A DNA stretch of 64,000 bases from Pseudomonas sp. GV071 (GTDB lineage: Bacteria; Pseudomonadota; Gammaproteobacteria; Pseudomonadales; Pseudomonadaceae): positions 186,001-250,000 of the forward strand of contig NZ_QAOJ01000005.1 of NCBI RefSeq assembly GCF_003050835.1. The letters are read 5' to 3'. The notes beneath the pieces are model-generated. The model made no database searches and had not been told where the DNA came from. It saw nothing but the letters and a program-made list of their open reading frames with translations. Positions 18,341-28,156 of the stretch are shown here, piece after piece. The stretch's first letter is position 1, and each line of letters starts with the position of its first letter. Position numbers and translations under genes: made by a program.

Positions 18341-18437
18341 CGTCATCCCAGCGCAGGCTGGGATCCAGAGTCTCGGATAGGACGAGAGACGCAAATCGAC
18401 TGAAGATCCTGGGTCCCAGCCTGCGCTGGGACGACGG
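18341..18437. repeat. Long inverted repeat with CGTCATCCCAGCGCAGGCTG arms
   Basis: An arm at 18341-18366 (CGTCATCCCAGCGCAGGCTG and on to GGATCCA) is complemented by one at 18411-18437 (GGGTCCCAGCCTGCGCTGGG and on to ACGACGG). Each arm is itself a small hairpin (CCAGCGCAGGCTGG). This resembles the CGTCATTCCCGCG-type intergenic repeats common in gammaproteobacteria and differs from the REP family elsewhere in this window. It lies between the aceF terminator and the convergent gene at 18454. Confidence 0.75.
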
Positions 18438-18453
18438 TGTGTCCGGAAGAAGT

Positions 18454-18987
18454 TCAGCCCTTCTGCAGATTGCGCAGCAGGAACGACAGCGCCTTGGCCA
18501 ACTCCGCCGCGCCCTGGTGATCCCGGCGAATAGTCAGCCACGGGCTGCCATCCTGCGGGTTCTTCAGTACACACACCTGCTCGGTCGGCGGGCAGTCGTA
18601 TTTGATGTAGGGGTCGACACCGAACACTTCCAGACGCTGGTTGCGCACGGCGACATTCACCCCTTCGGCTTCGCGGGTTTTCTGCTGGATCAGCAGCTCG
18701 CCCGGCGCCCCGACGCTAAGCTGATACACCTGATCACGACGCTCCGCCTGGCCGACCTGGAAGGCCGCGCGCACGGCGTAGGTGTCGAGCAGCTCGTTGC
18801 TCTGCGCCAGCAAGGCCTGGCGCTCGTCGCTGGTGAGGTACAGGTGCTTGAGTTCGTTGAGGTAGCGTGCCTGCTCGGCGCCGCTCAACTCGGCCCCCGG
18901 TTCTGCCGCCTGCAAGGCAGACGCTGTCAGCATTAAGGAGGCGATTGCAGGCAAAATTCCCAGCCGCCTTGTCAGTCTTGTTCGCAT
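18454..18987 (-). CDS. Exported protein of unknown function
   Basis: A 177-residue protein with a clear signal peptide (RLGILPAIASLMLTASALQA, cleavage before AEPG). The mature part has an alpha-helical start (LSGAEQARYLNELKHLYLTSDERQALLAQ) and a compact, probably beta-rich C-terminal part with two cysteines (YDCPPTEQVC) that could form a disulfide. AAGGGTG precedes the ATG. I do not recognise the family beyond its being conserved in Pseudomonas. It is divergent from the dipA-like gene (65 bases between starts), so shared regulation is possible. Confidence 0.8.
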   Translation of the reverse strand: MRTRLTRRLGILPAIASLMLTASALQAAEPGAELSGAEQARYLNELKHLYLTSDERQALLAQSNELLDTYAVRAAFQVGQAERRDQVYQLSVGAPGELLIQQKTREAEGVNVAVRNQRLEVFGVDPYIKYDCPPTEQVCVLKNPQDGSPWLTIRRDHQGAAELAKALSFLLRNLQKG

Positions 18988-19052
18988 GATGCACCCTTAC
19001 CGTTGAAGTGGCCCCGAGCCACTCGTTCAGCATACTGGAAGCGAGTCTCCCG

Positions 19053-21749
19053 ATGAAAAGCCATACCGATGCCGCCAGCCGTCCGGCGGTCGAGGTTGTG
19101 ACGCAGTTGCCAGTGCCCTCGCGGCTCGGCATGTTGCGTTTCGAGCGGCTTAATGAGGCGAGCTGGACCCTGCTGTTTCTCGATGCCTCCTGCGAAGCCC
19201 AATTGGGCCTCGCGGCGGGCGAGCTGTGCGGGCTGATCGGATCGCCCTATGCCAGCCTGATGGAGCCAGAACAGCGCTACCAGTTGCACGACACCATTCA
19301 ACTGCAACTCAAAGACAGCCCGCACTATAAAGTGCACTACAAGCTGCACACGCCCAACGGCATCCTGCACCTGGTGGAGCTGGGCGAAGCCTTCAAGCAA
19401 CACGGACGACAGCTATTACGCGGCTATCTATTGCCAGCAGACGAACCGGTGTTCCCCGACCGTCAGCCGCAACAGTCCGAACTGCAAATCCAGAACAACC
19501 GCCTGCAAGCCTCCCTCGAACTCTATCAACGCTCCCAGGAAGAACACCTGCAGCACCTGGTCCGCAGCCGCGCGCAGCAGAGCATGATCGTGCGCCTGGC
19601 GCGCCATCGCTACAGCTCCGACAACCAAGTGTTCGAGGCCGCGCAACTGATCACCAAGGCCGCCTGCGAGACGTTCAACGTCGCCCGCGCCAGCCTCTGG
19701 CACCTGCGCGCCGAGCAGCTCGACCCGATCACCATGTACAGCACCGACATCGGCCAGCACGAACTGCCAGCACCGATCAACGCCAGCAAATACCCGCACT
19801 ACCTTGCCGCCCTGCACAGCGGCCGCGCCATTGACGCCCACAGCGCCATGCGCGATCCGCGCACCCGTGAGCTGGCCGAAACCCACCTGCTGCCCCGTGG
19901 CGTTACCGCCATGCTGGATGCCAGCGTGCGGGTGGCCGGCGAAGTGGTGGCAGTGCTGTGCCTGGAACATGTCGGCAACGAGCGGGTCTGGCAGGCCGAT
20001 GAAATCGCCTTTGCCGGCGAGTTGGCCGACCAGTTCGCCCACGCCATGGTCAACCAGCAACGGCGCAGCGCCAGCAGCGAGTTGCAACTGTTCCGCCGCG
20101 CCGTCGAGCAGAGCGCCAGCGCCTTTCTGCTGATCGACCGCGAAGGCATCGTCGAATACGTCAACCCGAGCTTCACCGCCATCACCCTGTTCAGCCCGGA
20201 AGAAGTGCAAGGCCGGCGCCTGTCCGACCTGCCCGCCCTGGCCAACCTCAGCGACCTGCTGTTCGACGCCCACTCCAACCTGGCCCAGCAGAACAGCTGG
20301 CACGGTGAGTTCCGCAGTCGGCGCAAGAGCCTGGAACCGTACTGGGGGCACCTGTCGATTTCCAAGGTGTACGGGGCCGACGGCGAGCTGACTCACTACA
20401 TCGGCATTTACGAAGACATCACCCAGACCAAGCTGGCCCAGCAGCGCATCGAGCGCCTGGCCTACACCGACAACCTCACCCGCCTGGGTAACCGGCCAGC
20501 GTTTATCCGCAGCATGGAAGAACGTTTTTCCGGCAACAGTGAGCAGCCCACCAGCCTGCTGCTGGTGGACATCGACAACTTCAAGCGGATCAACGACAGC
20601 CTCGGCCACCAGACCGGCGACAAGCTGCTGATGAGCCTGGCCCGCCGTCTGCGCAACAGCCTGAATGCCAACAACAGCCTGGCGCGCTTTGCCAGTAACG
20701 AATTCGCCGTGCTGTTGGACAACTGCGACGTCGCCGAAGGCCAGCGCATTGCCGGGCAGATTCTGCAAACCCTGGATAAACCGCTGTTCGTCGACAACCA
20801 GCTGATCAGCGTCACCGGCTCGGTGGGCCTGGCCTGTGCGCCGCTGCATGGCGAGGACTCGCACACCCTGATGAAACACGCGGGCCTGGCGCTGCACAAA
20901 GCCAAGGCCAACGGCAAACACCAGGTGCAGGTGTTCACCGAGGCACTGAACGCCGAGGCCAACTACAAGCTGTTCGTGGAAAACAACCTGCGCCGCGCCC
21001 TGACCCAGAACGAGCTGGAGGTGTTCTACCAGCCCAAGCTCGACCTGCGCAGCGGCCACCTCACCGGCATGGAGGCGCTGCTGCGTTGGAACCATCCGGA
21101 AAAGGGCATGATCAACCCGGATCAGTTCATCAGCGTGGCCGAAGACACCGGCCTGATCATCCCCATCGGCAAATGGGTGGCGCGCCAGGCCTGCCGCATG
21201 AGCAAGCAGCTGACCGCCCTCGGCCTGGGCGATATTCAGGTGGCGATCAACCTGTCGCCCAAGCAGTTCTCCGACCCCGACCTGGTCGGCTCGATCGCCG
21301 ATATCCTCCAGGAAGAAATGCTGCCGCCGCACCTGCTCGAGCTTGAGCTGACTGAAAGCTTGCTGCTGGAAGCCACCGACGACACCCGCCAACAGCTCAA
21401 TCGCCTGAAGAGCCTGGGCCTGACCCTGGCCATGGACGACTTCGGCACCGGTTACTCGTCCCTTAGCTACCTGAAGAAATTCCCCATTGATGTGATCAAG
21501 ATCGATCGCAGCTTCATCAAGGACATCCCGGACAATCAGGACGACATGGAAATCACCTCGGCGGTGATCGCCATGGCCCACAACCTCAAGCTGAAGGTGG
21601 TAGCCGAGGGCATCGAAAACGCCGCCCAGTTGAGTTTCCTGCGGCGGCACAAATGCGATATCGGCCAGGGCTACCTGTTCGACCGGCCGATTGCCGGCCG
21701 CGACCTGCTGGAAAGCCTGCGGCGCTACCCCTGCCGCCCGGCCAGTTGA
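19053..21749 (+). CDS. dipA: PAS-GAF-PAS-GGDEF-EAL cyclic-di-GMP phosphodiesterase, DipA type
   Basis: An 898-residue multidomain protein; the ATG at 19053 (MKSHTDAASRPAVEVV) matches the start I recall for P. aeruginosa DipA (PA5017), which also follows aceF. Order: PAS-like domain (about 35-125), helical linker, GAF (about 180-335), PAS (about 345-465), GGDEF (about 470-630) and EAL (about 640-890). The GGDEF signature is degenerate (FASNEF), so no cyclase activity is expected. The EAL domain keeps GMEALLRW, NLSPKQF, ELTES and DDFGTGYSS, as in active phosphodiesterases. No membrane segments, so cytoplasmic. DipA is needed for biofilm dispersal and dispersing-cue responses in P. aeruginosa. 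Confidence 0.9.
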   Translation: MKSHTDAASRPAVEVVTQLPVPSRLGMLRFERLNEASWTLLFLDASCEAQLGLAAGELCGLIGSPYASLMEPEQRYQLHDTIQLQLKDSPHYKVHYKLHTPNGILHLVELGEAFKQHGRQLLRGYLLPADEPVFPDRQPQQSELQIQNNRLQASLELYQRSQEEHLQHLVRSRAQQSMIVRLARHRYSSDNQVFEAAQLITKAACETFNVARASLWHLRAEQLDPITMYSTDIGQHELPAPINASKYPHYLAALHSGRAIDAHSAMRDPRTRELAETHLLPRGVTAMLDASVRVAGEVVAVLCLEHVGNERVWQADEIAFAGELADQFAHAMVNQQRRSASSELQLFRRAVEQSASAFLLIDREGIVEYVNPSFTAITLFSPEEVQGRRLSDLPALANLSDLLFDAHSNLAQQNSWHGEFRSRRKSLEPYWGHLSISKVYGADGELTHYIGIYEDITQTKLAQQRIERLAYTDNLTRLGNRPAFIRSMEERFSGNSEQPTSLLLVDIDNFKRINDSLGHQTGDKLLMSLARRLRNSLNANNSLARFASNEFAVLLDNCDVAEGQRIAGQILQTLDKPLFVDNQLISVTGSVGLACAPLHGEDSHTLMKHAGLALHKAKANGKHQVQVFTEALNAEANYKLFVENNLRRALTQNELEVFYQPKLDLRSGHLTGMEALLRWNHPEKGMINPDQFISVAEDTGLIIPIGKWVARQACRMSKQLTALGLGDIQVAINLSPKQFSDPDLVGSIADILQEEMLPPHLLELELTESLLLEATDDTRQQLNRLKSLGLTLAMDDFGTGYSSLSYLKKFPIDVIKIDRSFIKDIPDNQDDMEITSAVIAMAHNLKLKVVAEGIENAAQLSFLRRHKCDIGQGYLFDRPIAGRDLLESLRRYPCRPAS

Positions 21750-21832
21750 ATTGCCTGTAACGTCTGCGCGGGTAAACACTCTACACAGACGCCAGAACTG
21801 CAAAATCCCATCTGTTAACCAAGGAGCCTGCC

Positions 21833-22477
21833 ATGGTGCTGCGTTCGCAAATTCTCGCCCACAAGCTCGACCTGCCTACCGCCGAGCAAGCCCTGCCCGG
21901 CCGTGAAAGCCCGATGCCGGTGCCGGAGCAGCATTTCGTCAACGGCAACCCGCTGCAGGGCCCGTTCCCGGCCGGCCTGGAAACCGCGATTTTCGGTCTC
22001 GGTTGTTTCTGGGGCGCCGAACGGCGCTTCTGGCAACAGCCTGGCGTGTACAGCACCGCAGTCGGTTATGCCGGCGGCCACACGCCCAACCCCACCTACG
22101 ATGAAACCTGCTCGGGCCTGACCGGCCACAGCGAAGTGGTGATGGTGGTGTTCGACCCGAAAGTGACCAGCTACGACGCGCTGTTGAAAGTGTTCTGGGA
22201 AGCACACAACCCGACCCAGGGCATGCGCCAGGGCAATGACGTCGGCAGCCAGTACCGCTCGGCCATCTACGCCACCAGCCCGGCGCAACTGGATGCCGCG
22301 CTGACCAGTCAGGCCACGTTCCAGAAACAACTGGAGGCTGCCGGTTTCGGCGCCATCACCACGGAAATCATCGAAGCGCCGGCCTTCTACTACGCCGAGG
22401 CCTACCACCAGCAGTACCTGGCCAAGAACCCGAACGGCTATTGCGGGTTGGGCGGCACCGGGGTTTGCCTGCTGTAA
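21833..22477 (+). CDS. msrA: Peptide methionine-(S)-sulfoxide reductase
   Basis: A 214-residue MsrA with the catalytic motif GCFWG (Cys58) and resolving cysteines near the C-terminus ([13 protein letters not shown]). It repairs oxidised methionine (S form) in proteins using thioredoxin. AAGGAG precedes the ATG. It sits after dipA, as in P. aeruginosa, and is followed by a perfect 13-bp stem-loop. Confidence 0.95.
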   Translation: MVLRSQILAHKLDLPTAEQALPGRESPMPVPEQHFVNGNPLQGPFPAGLETAIFGLGCFWGAERRFWQQPGVYSTAVGYAGGHTPNPTYDETCSGLTGHSEVVMVVFDPKVTSYDALLKVFWEAHNPTQGMRQGNDVGSQYRSAIYATSPAQLDAALTSQATFQKQLEAAGFGAITTEIIEAPAFYYAEAYHQQYLAKNPNGYCGLGGTGVCLL

Positions 22478-22487
22478 ATGGCCTGAA

Positions 22488-22522
22488 AACCGGTCGTTGG
22501 CGCCTACAACCAACGACCGGTT
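22488..22522. terminator. Perfect 13-bp stem-loop after msrA
   Basis: AACCGGTCGTTGG and CCAACGACCGGTT pair perfectly around a 9-base loop, 11 bases past the msrA stop. A T-run is lacking, so it may be a weak or Rho-assisted terminator or an mRNA-stabilising end. Confidence 0.6.
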
Positions 22523-22551
22523 CACGCCTTGCTAACGTCTAAGTTCGGCTG

Positions 22552-22571
22552 TCATACAACACGTTGTAGGA
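22552..22571. promoter_or_regulatory. Palindromic operator candidate upstream of dctP
   Basis: TCATACAACACGTTGTAGGA has 9-bp arms with one mismatch, TC(A/C)TACAAC-N2-GTTGTA. It lies 82 bases before the dctP start. The spacing and symmetry fit a GntR (FCD-type) repressor site as often found before TRAP transporter genes for organic or sugar acids. No matching regulator gene is in the window. Confidence 0.5.
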
Positions 22572-22637
22572 TGACTCTCTGCCAGCTAGTCATGCCGCAC
22601 CCGGTTTGCAAAGTGGCCGCACCGGAAGCGTCTATAA

Positions 22638-23672
<1,035 letters not shown>

Positions 23673-23757
23673 CTGGCCGTTAGCCATTAGACCGGCTGCT
23701 ACCCGCACAAAAGGCAGGCTAGACTTAGGCATCACCGACATCGGCCTAAGTCCCTGC

Positions 23758-25023
23758 ATGCCTGACTCCAAACACTACATCGCGCCCGAACAGCTCTGCG
23801 TGGGGCTGTTCGTCCAACTCGACTTGGGTTGGTGGGAGCACGACTTCGCCTTCAACAGCTTCAAGATCAAAGACCAGGCCCAACTCGACGCCCTGCTCGA
23901 ACTGGGTTTACCGCGGGTGCGCTACGACCCCGCGCGCAGCGACTGCCAACCCTTGCCGCACCCGGACGAGCTTCCGCCAGCGATCGTCGAAGAAGCCAAA
24001 CCGCAACCCGCCCCGCCCTCTGCAGAAGAGCTGGCGGCGCAAGCCCGCGCGGTAAAGCTGAGCAAGCTGCGCAAACGCCTGGCCGAGGTGGACCGCAAGT
24101 TCATCCACACCAGCCAGATGGTCAAAGAGCTCACCCAGACCCTTCACCGCGCCCCGGAAGATGTGCTGAAACAGGCCGGCGAAGTGGTGCGCGAACTGGT
24201 CGGCACGATGATGGCCGAGGACGGTGTGGTGCTGCACAGCATCAACGGCAAGGCCGCCGAAGACGCTTACTCCCATGCCCTGAACGTCACCGTGCTGTCG
24301 ATGATGCTCGGCCGTCAGCTCGGCTACGACAGCGAGGCCTGCCACACCCTGGGGCTCGGCGCGTTGCTGCATGACATGGGCAAGATGGACGTGCCGAGCA
24401 AGGTGCTGCTGAAAACCGAACCGCTGAACCGCCCGGAAACCCAGTTCCTGCACATGCACCCGGAGTTTGGCCGGCGCCGTGGGCTGAAGCTGATGCTCGA
24501 TGACGAGGTGCTGCGGATCATCTACGAGCACCACGAATACTGCGACGGCAGCGGTTACCCCAACCAACTGCACGAAGCCGCCATCGGCCGCCTGAGCCGT
24601 GTGGTGTGCATCACCAACCACTTCGACAACCTGTGCAACCCGCACAACCCGCGCGAGGCCATCAGCCCCCACGAAGCCCTGGCGCGGATGTTCAACCAGC
24701 ACAAGGAACGTTTCGACCAGGTGGCGCTGAAAGCCTTTATCCGCTGCATGGGCGTGTATCCGCCAGGCAGTCTGGTGCAGTTGCAGGACGGCCGTTTCGG
24801 CCTGGTATTGGGCATGCACCCGACCCTGCCGCTGAAGCCGACGCTGATTCTGTATGAAGCGAGCATTCCCAAGAGCGAGGCGCTGATCGTCAACCTGGAG
24901 CAGGAACCGGAACTGGCGATTGCCCGCAGCGTGCGCGCGTCCGAGCTGGATGAAGCAGCGCGCGACTACCTGAACCCGCGGCAGCAGTTGACGTATTACG
25001 TAGACCCAAAGCGCCCGAAATAG
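23758..25023 (+). CDS. HD-GYP domain cyclic-di-GMP phosphodiesterase (DUF3391 type)
   Basis: A 421-residue cytoplasmic protein. An N-terminal DUF3391-like region (about 6-125, starting HYIAPEQLCVGLFVQLDLGWWEHDF) is followed by the HD-GYP domain. Metal-binding and signature residues are present: H173, HD at 205-206 (LLHDMGKMDVP), HH at 258-259 and GYP at 266-268 (HHEYCDGSGYPNQL). The family hydrolyses cyclic-di-GMP to pGpG or GMP. The chosen ATG (23758) starts MPDSKHYIAPEQL; the upstream ribosome site is weak, so coupling to dctP is possible. No sensor or membrane segment is present. Known relatives in P. aeruginosa include PA4108-type proteins. Confidence 0.9.
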   Translation: MPDSKHYIAPEQLCVGLFVQLDLGWWEHDFAFNSFKIKDQAQLDALLELGLPRVRYDPARSDCQPLPHPDELPPAIVEEAKPQPAPPSAEELAAQARAVKLSKLRKRLAEVDRKFIHTSQMVKELTQTLHRAPEDVLKQAGEVVRELVGTMMAEDGVVLHSINGKAAEDAYSHALNVTVLSMMLGRQLGYDSEACHTLGLGALLHDMGKMDVPSKVLLKTEPLNRPETQFLHMHPEFGRRRGLKLMLDDEVLRIIYEHHEYCDGSGYPNQLHEAAIGRLSRVVCITNHFDNLCNPHNPREAISPHEALARMFNQHKERFDQVALKAFIRCMGVYPPGSLVQLQDGRFGLVLGMHPTLPLKPTLILYEASIPKSEALIVNLEQEPELAIARSVRASELDEAARDYLNPRQQLTYYVDPKRPK

Positions 25024-25025
25024 CC

Positions 25026-25097
25026 CTTGTAGGGTGTGTTCCGCGCACCGTTGCGATCAACCATGAATCGCTTGGTGCGCGGAGCACACCCTACAAG
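25026..25097. repeat. Hairpin repeat with GTAGGGTGTG arms
   Basis: CTTGTAGGGTGTGTTCCGCG at 25026-25045 is complemented at 25074-25097 by GGTGCGCGGAGCACACCCTA and on. It fills the gap between the convergent HD-GYP and rlmJ genes. The same arms recur at 33268 and in short form at 62882. Confidence 0.8.
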
Positions 25098-25100
25098 AAC

Positions 25101-25937
25101 CTACTCGGCGATCAACCAATCCAGGCGCCAATTGCCTTCGCTTTGCGCGAGGTTTTTGGCCAGCCAGGGCAGCAGTTCTTTCAGTTCATCTTCCAAACCC
25201 CACGGCGCATTGGCGATCACCAGGCCGGAGCCGGTCAGGCGCGTGGCGTCGTCCGGGTTGTGGACGAACAGTTCGGCGCGCAGCAGTTTCGGTGCGCTGG
25301 ATTTGCTCAGGCCCTGGTAGAAGCGCTTGAGCTGGCGCTCATCCTTGATCGGGTACCAGATGGCGACGATGGTCTGGCGCATGCGGCTGATGCTTTCGTT
25401 CAGCGCGGTGATGCAGCGGTCCAGTTCGTCGCTTTGCTCGAATGGTGGGTCGATCAGCAGCAGCGCGCGTTTCTCGGCCACCGGCAACAGGGCCCGCGGC
25501 ACGTGCCAACCTTCGCCCAGGTGCACGGCCACCCGGCGGTCGCCGCGCATGTTTTCTTTCAGCAGTTGGCCGTCTTGCGGGTGTTTTTCGTTGAGCAGTA
25601 CGCGGTCCTGGTCACGGGTCAGCTGCCGCGCCAGCTCGGGGGAGCCTGGGTAGTAACGCAGATCGCCGTCCGGGTTCATCGCCTTCAGCACGCCGAAATA
25701 GTCGTCGGTACTGGCCGGCAGGTCGTCGGCGTCCCACAGGCGGGCGATGCCTTCCAGCCATTCACCGGTGCGACTCGCTTCGTCGCCCTTGAGGTCGTAG
25801 AGGCCCAGGCCCGCGTGGCTGTCCAGGCATACGAACGGGGCTTCCTTGCGCGCCAGCAGGGCAATGATGCGGCTGATGATCAGGTGTTTGAGCACGTCGG
25901 CATGGTTGCCGGCGTGGAAGGCGTGACGGTAGTTCAT
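25101..25937 (-). CDS. rlmJ: 23S rRNA (adenine(2030)-N(6))-methyltransferase RlmJ
   Basis: A 278-residue methyltransferase starting MNYRHAFHAGNHADVLKHL, the hallmark of RlmJ. The catalytic motif is DPPF in LLLIDPPFEQSDEL, and the SAM-site region FVCLDSHAGLGLYDL is intact. It methylates A2030 of 23S rRNA during ribosome assembly. The ATG at 25937 is chosen over a longer non-conserved leader starting at 26024. Confidence 0.94.
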   Translation of the reverse strand: MNYRHAFHAGNHADVLKHLIISRIIALLARKEAPFVCLDSHAGLGLYDLKGDEASRTGEWLEGIARLWDADDLPASTDDYFGVLKAMNPDGDLRYYPGSPELARQLTRDQDRVLLNEKHPQDGQLLKENMRGDRRVAVHLGEGWHVPRALLPVAEKRALLLIDPPFEQSDELDRCITALNESISRMRQTIVAIWYPIKDERQLKRFYQGLSKSSAPKLLRAELFVHNPDDATRLTGSGLVIANAPWGLEDELKELLPWLAKNLAQSEGNWRLDWLIAE

Positions 25938-26113
25938 CGGGCAAGGTCCTCGGGCGCTGCTTCGGCGGCGCAGTTTACCAGCCCGCCCGGCTGCCATGGC
26001 GACTGGGTTTTGCAGCTTTATCACTCGCCTGTATGAAGCTAGGCGCTGCCGCTTGCCCGCAATAGACTCCGGTAACGTTGTTTTTTACTGCCCACCATAA
26101 ACAGGTAAGCCGC

Positions 26114-27916
26114 ATGTCCGAGACTCTGCTCAGCTCCCGTAACCTGGCCTTCGAGCTCTATGAAGTGCTGGATGCCGAAGCCCTGATCCAACGCGAGCGT
26201 TTCGCCGAGCACAGCCGCGAAACCTTCGACGCCGCCATCGACACCGCCCGCAGCATCGCCGAAAACCTGTTTGCCCCGCATTGCCGCAAGAACGACGAAA
26301 ACGAACCGCAGTTCGTCGACGGCGCAGCAGTACTGATTCCGGAAGTGAAACCGGCAGTCGACGCCTTCCTCGAAGCCGGCTTTCTAAATGCCTCGCGCGA
26401 CTTCGAAGCTGGCGGCATGCAATTGCCGACCCTGCTGTCGCAGGCGTGCTTCTGTCACTTCCAGTCGGCCAACGCCGCCACCACCTCTTACCCGTTCCTG
26501 ACCATGGGCGCGGCCAACCTGATCGAGAGCTTCGGTAACGAGGAGCAGAAACAGCGCTTCCTGCAGCCGATGATCGAAGGCCGTTTCTTCGGCACCATGG
26601 CCCTCACCGAACCCCACGCCGGCTCCTCCCTGTCCGACCTGCGCACCCGTGCCGAACCGGCGGGCGATGGCAGCTACCGGATCAAGGGCAACAAGATCTT
26701 TATCTCTGGCGGCGACCACCCACTGTCGGAAAACATCGTGCACATGGTGCTGGCCAAGCTGCCGGACGCCCCGCCTGGGGTGAAAGGTATTTCGCTGTTT
26801 ATCGTGCCCAAGTTCCTGGTCAACGATGACGGCTCGCTCGGCAAGCGCAACGACGTGATCCTGGCCGGCCTGTTCCACAAGATGGGCTGGCGCGGCACCA
26901 CCTCCACCGCGCTGAACTTCGGCGATAACGGTGAGTGCGTGGGCTACCTGGTGGGCAAACCGCACGCTGGCCTGTCGTACATGTTCCAGATGATGAACGA
27001 GGCGCGCATTGGCGTCGGCATGGGCGCGGTGATGCTCGGCTACGCCGGCTACCTGTACTCGCTGGACTACGCCCGTCAGCGTCCGCAAGGTCGCCTGCCG
27101 GATGGCAAGGACCCAACCACCGCGCAAGTGGCAATCATCGAACACGCCGACGTGCGCCGCATGCTGCTAACCCAGAAAGCCTATGTAGAAGGCTCGTTCG
27201 ACCTGGCCCTGTACGCCGCGCGCCTGTTCGACGACACCCAGACCCTGGCGACCGAAGAAGAACGCAAGTCGACTCTGGAACTGCTCGACCTGCTGACCCC
27301 GATCGTTAAATCCTGGCCATCGGACTACTGCCTCAAAGCCAACGAACTGGCCATCCAGATTCTCGGCGGCCACGGCTACACCCGCGAATACCCGGTGGAG
27401 CAGTACTACCGCGACAACCGCCTGAACCCGATTCACGAAGGCACCTACGGCATCCAGTCCCTCGACCTGCTGGGGCGCAAGGTGTCGATGAATGGCGGCG
27501 CGGCGCTCAAGCAACTGGTGAAACTGGTGCAAGGCTGCTGCCAGCGTGCCGAGGCCCATGAGTCGCTGAATGCCCTGCGTGAACCGCTGGAACATTTGCT
27601 CGCCCGCCTCTCCACCGTGACCCTGGGCCTGCTGGGTGACCTGATGCAGGGCAAGGTCAACGAAAGCCTGGCCAACTCGGCGCTGTACCTGAAAGTGTTC
27701 GGCCACATGGTGATCGGCTGGCGTTGGCTGGAACAGGCGATTCGCGCCGAAGAAGGGCTGGCCAAGGGCAACGCCCAGGACCACGATTTCTACACCGGCA
27801 AACTGCAGGCCGCGCGCTACTTCCTGACCTGGGAAGTGCCGAGCATGCACCACGACCTGGCGATTCTCGAGGCCAAGGACGATACCTGTTTGGCCATGCA
27901 GGATGCGTGGTTCTAA
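26114..27916 (+). CDS. Acyl-CoA dehydrogenase (about 600 residues, with C-terminal extension)
   Basis: A 600-residue flavoprotein of the acyl-CoA dehydrogenase family (PA5020 type by position). Visible: the flavin-binding MALTEPHAGSSLSDLRTRA, NKIFISGGDH, the FHKMGWRGTTSTALNFGD loop, and ILGGHGYTREYPVEQYYRDNRLNPIHEGTYGIQSLDLLGRK, the last part being near the catalytic Glu region of the family. A C-terminal extension of about 130 residues, as in the FadE5-like group, follows. It introduces the trans-2 double bond in beta-oxidation with FAD; chain length cannot be told. Start chosen at MSETLLSSRNLAFELYEVL. The divergent neighbour is rlmJ. Confidence 0.92.
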   Translation: MSETLLSSRNLAFELYEVLDAEALIQRERFAEHSRETFDAAIDTARSIAENLFAPHCRKNDENEPQFVDGAAVLIPEVKPAVDAFLEAGFLNASRDFEAGGMQLPTLLSQACFCHFQSANAATTSYPFLTMGAANLIESFGNEEQKQRFLQPMIEGRFFGTMALTEPHAGSSLSDLRTRAEPAGDGSYRIKGNKIFISGGDHPLSENIVHMVLAKLPDAPPGVKGISLFIVPKFLVNDDGSLGKRNDVILAGLFHKMGWRGTTSTALNFGDNGECVGYLVGKPHAGLSYMFQMMNEARIGVGMGAVMLGYAGYLYSLDYARQRPQGRLPDGKDPTTAQVAIIEHADVRRMLLTQKAYVEGSFDLALYAARLFDDTQTLATEEERKSTLELLDLLTPIVKSWPSDYCLKANELAIQILGGHGYTREYPVEQYYRDNRLNPIHEGTYGIQSLDLLGRKVSMNGGAALKQLVKLVQGCCQRAEAHESLNALREPLEHLLARLSTVTLGLLGDLMQGKVNESLANSALYLKVFGHMVIGWRWLEQAIRAEEGLAKGNAQDHDFYTGKLQAARYFLTWEVPSMHHDLAILEAKDDTCLAMQDAWF

Positions 27917-27934
27917 ACCACAAACGCGAGTCCT

Positions 27935-28007
27935 TGTGGGAGGGGCTTCAGCCGCGATGTCCTTGATCTTTTAAATCAAAAGCTTCGCGGCTAAAGCCCG
28001 TCCCACA
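27935..28007. repeat. REP-type hairpin (GGCTAAAGCCC-TCCCAC class)
   Basis: Arm TGTGGGAGGGGCTTCAGCCG and on (27935-27957) is complemented by TTCGCGGCTAAAGCCCGTCC and on (27984-28007). The loop contains its own GATCTTTTAAATCAAAAG hairpin. It lies in the acyl-CoA dehydrogenase to antiporter gap. Confidence 0.85.
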
Positions 28008-28156
28008 GGATCGAGTTCGACACCAAAACCATGCCCCGCCCACACGCGGGGCATTTTTTTGACAGGCGCAGGAAAACGCGGGTTAGAATCGTCTGGCATG
28101 CCTGCTGCATGCTATATGTCATTTTCGATCTATCGCTTCTGCCTGGAGTTCCGCCT

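Noticed and set aside
19428..21803. Minus-strand open frame of about 790 codons opposite the dipA gene
   Set aside because: Shadow of the conserved PAS-GAF-PAS-GGDEF-EAL protein; no recognisable protein features.
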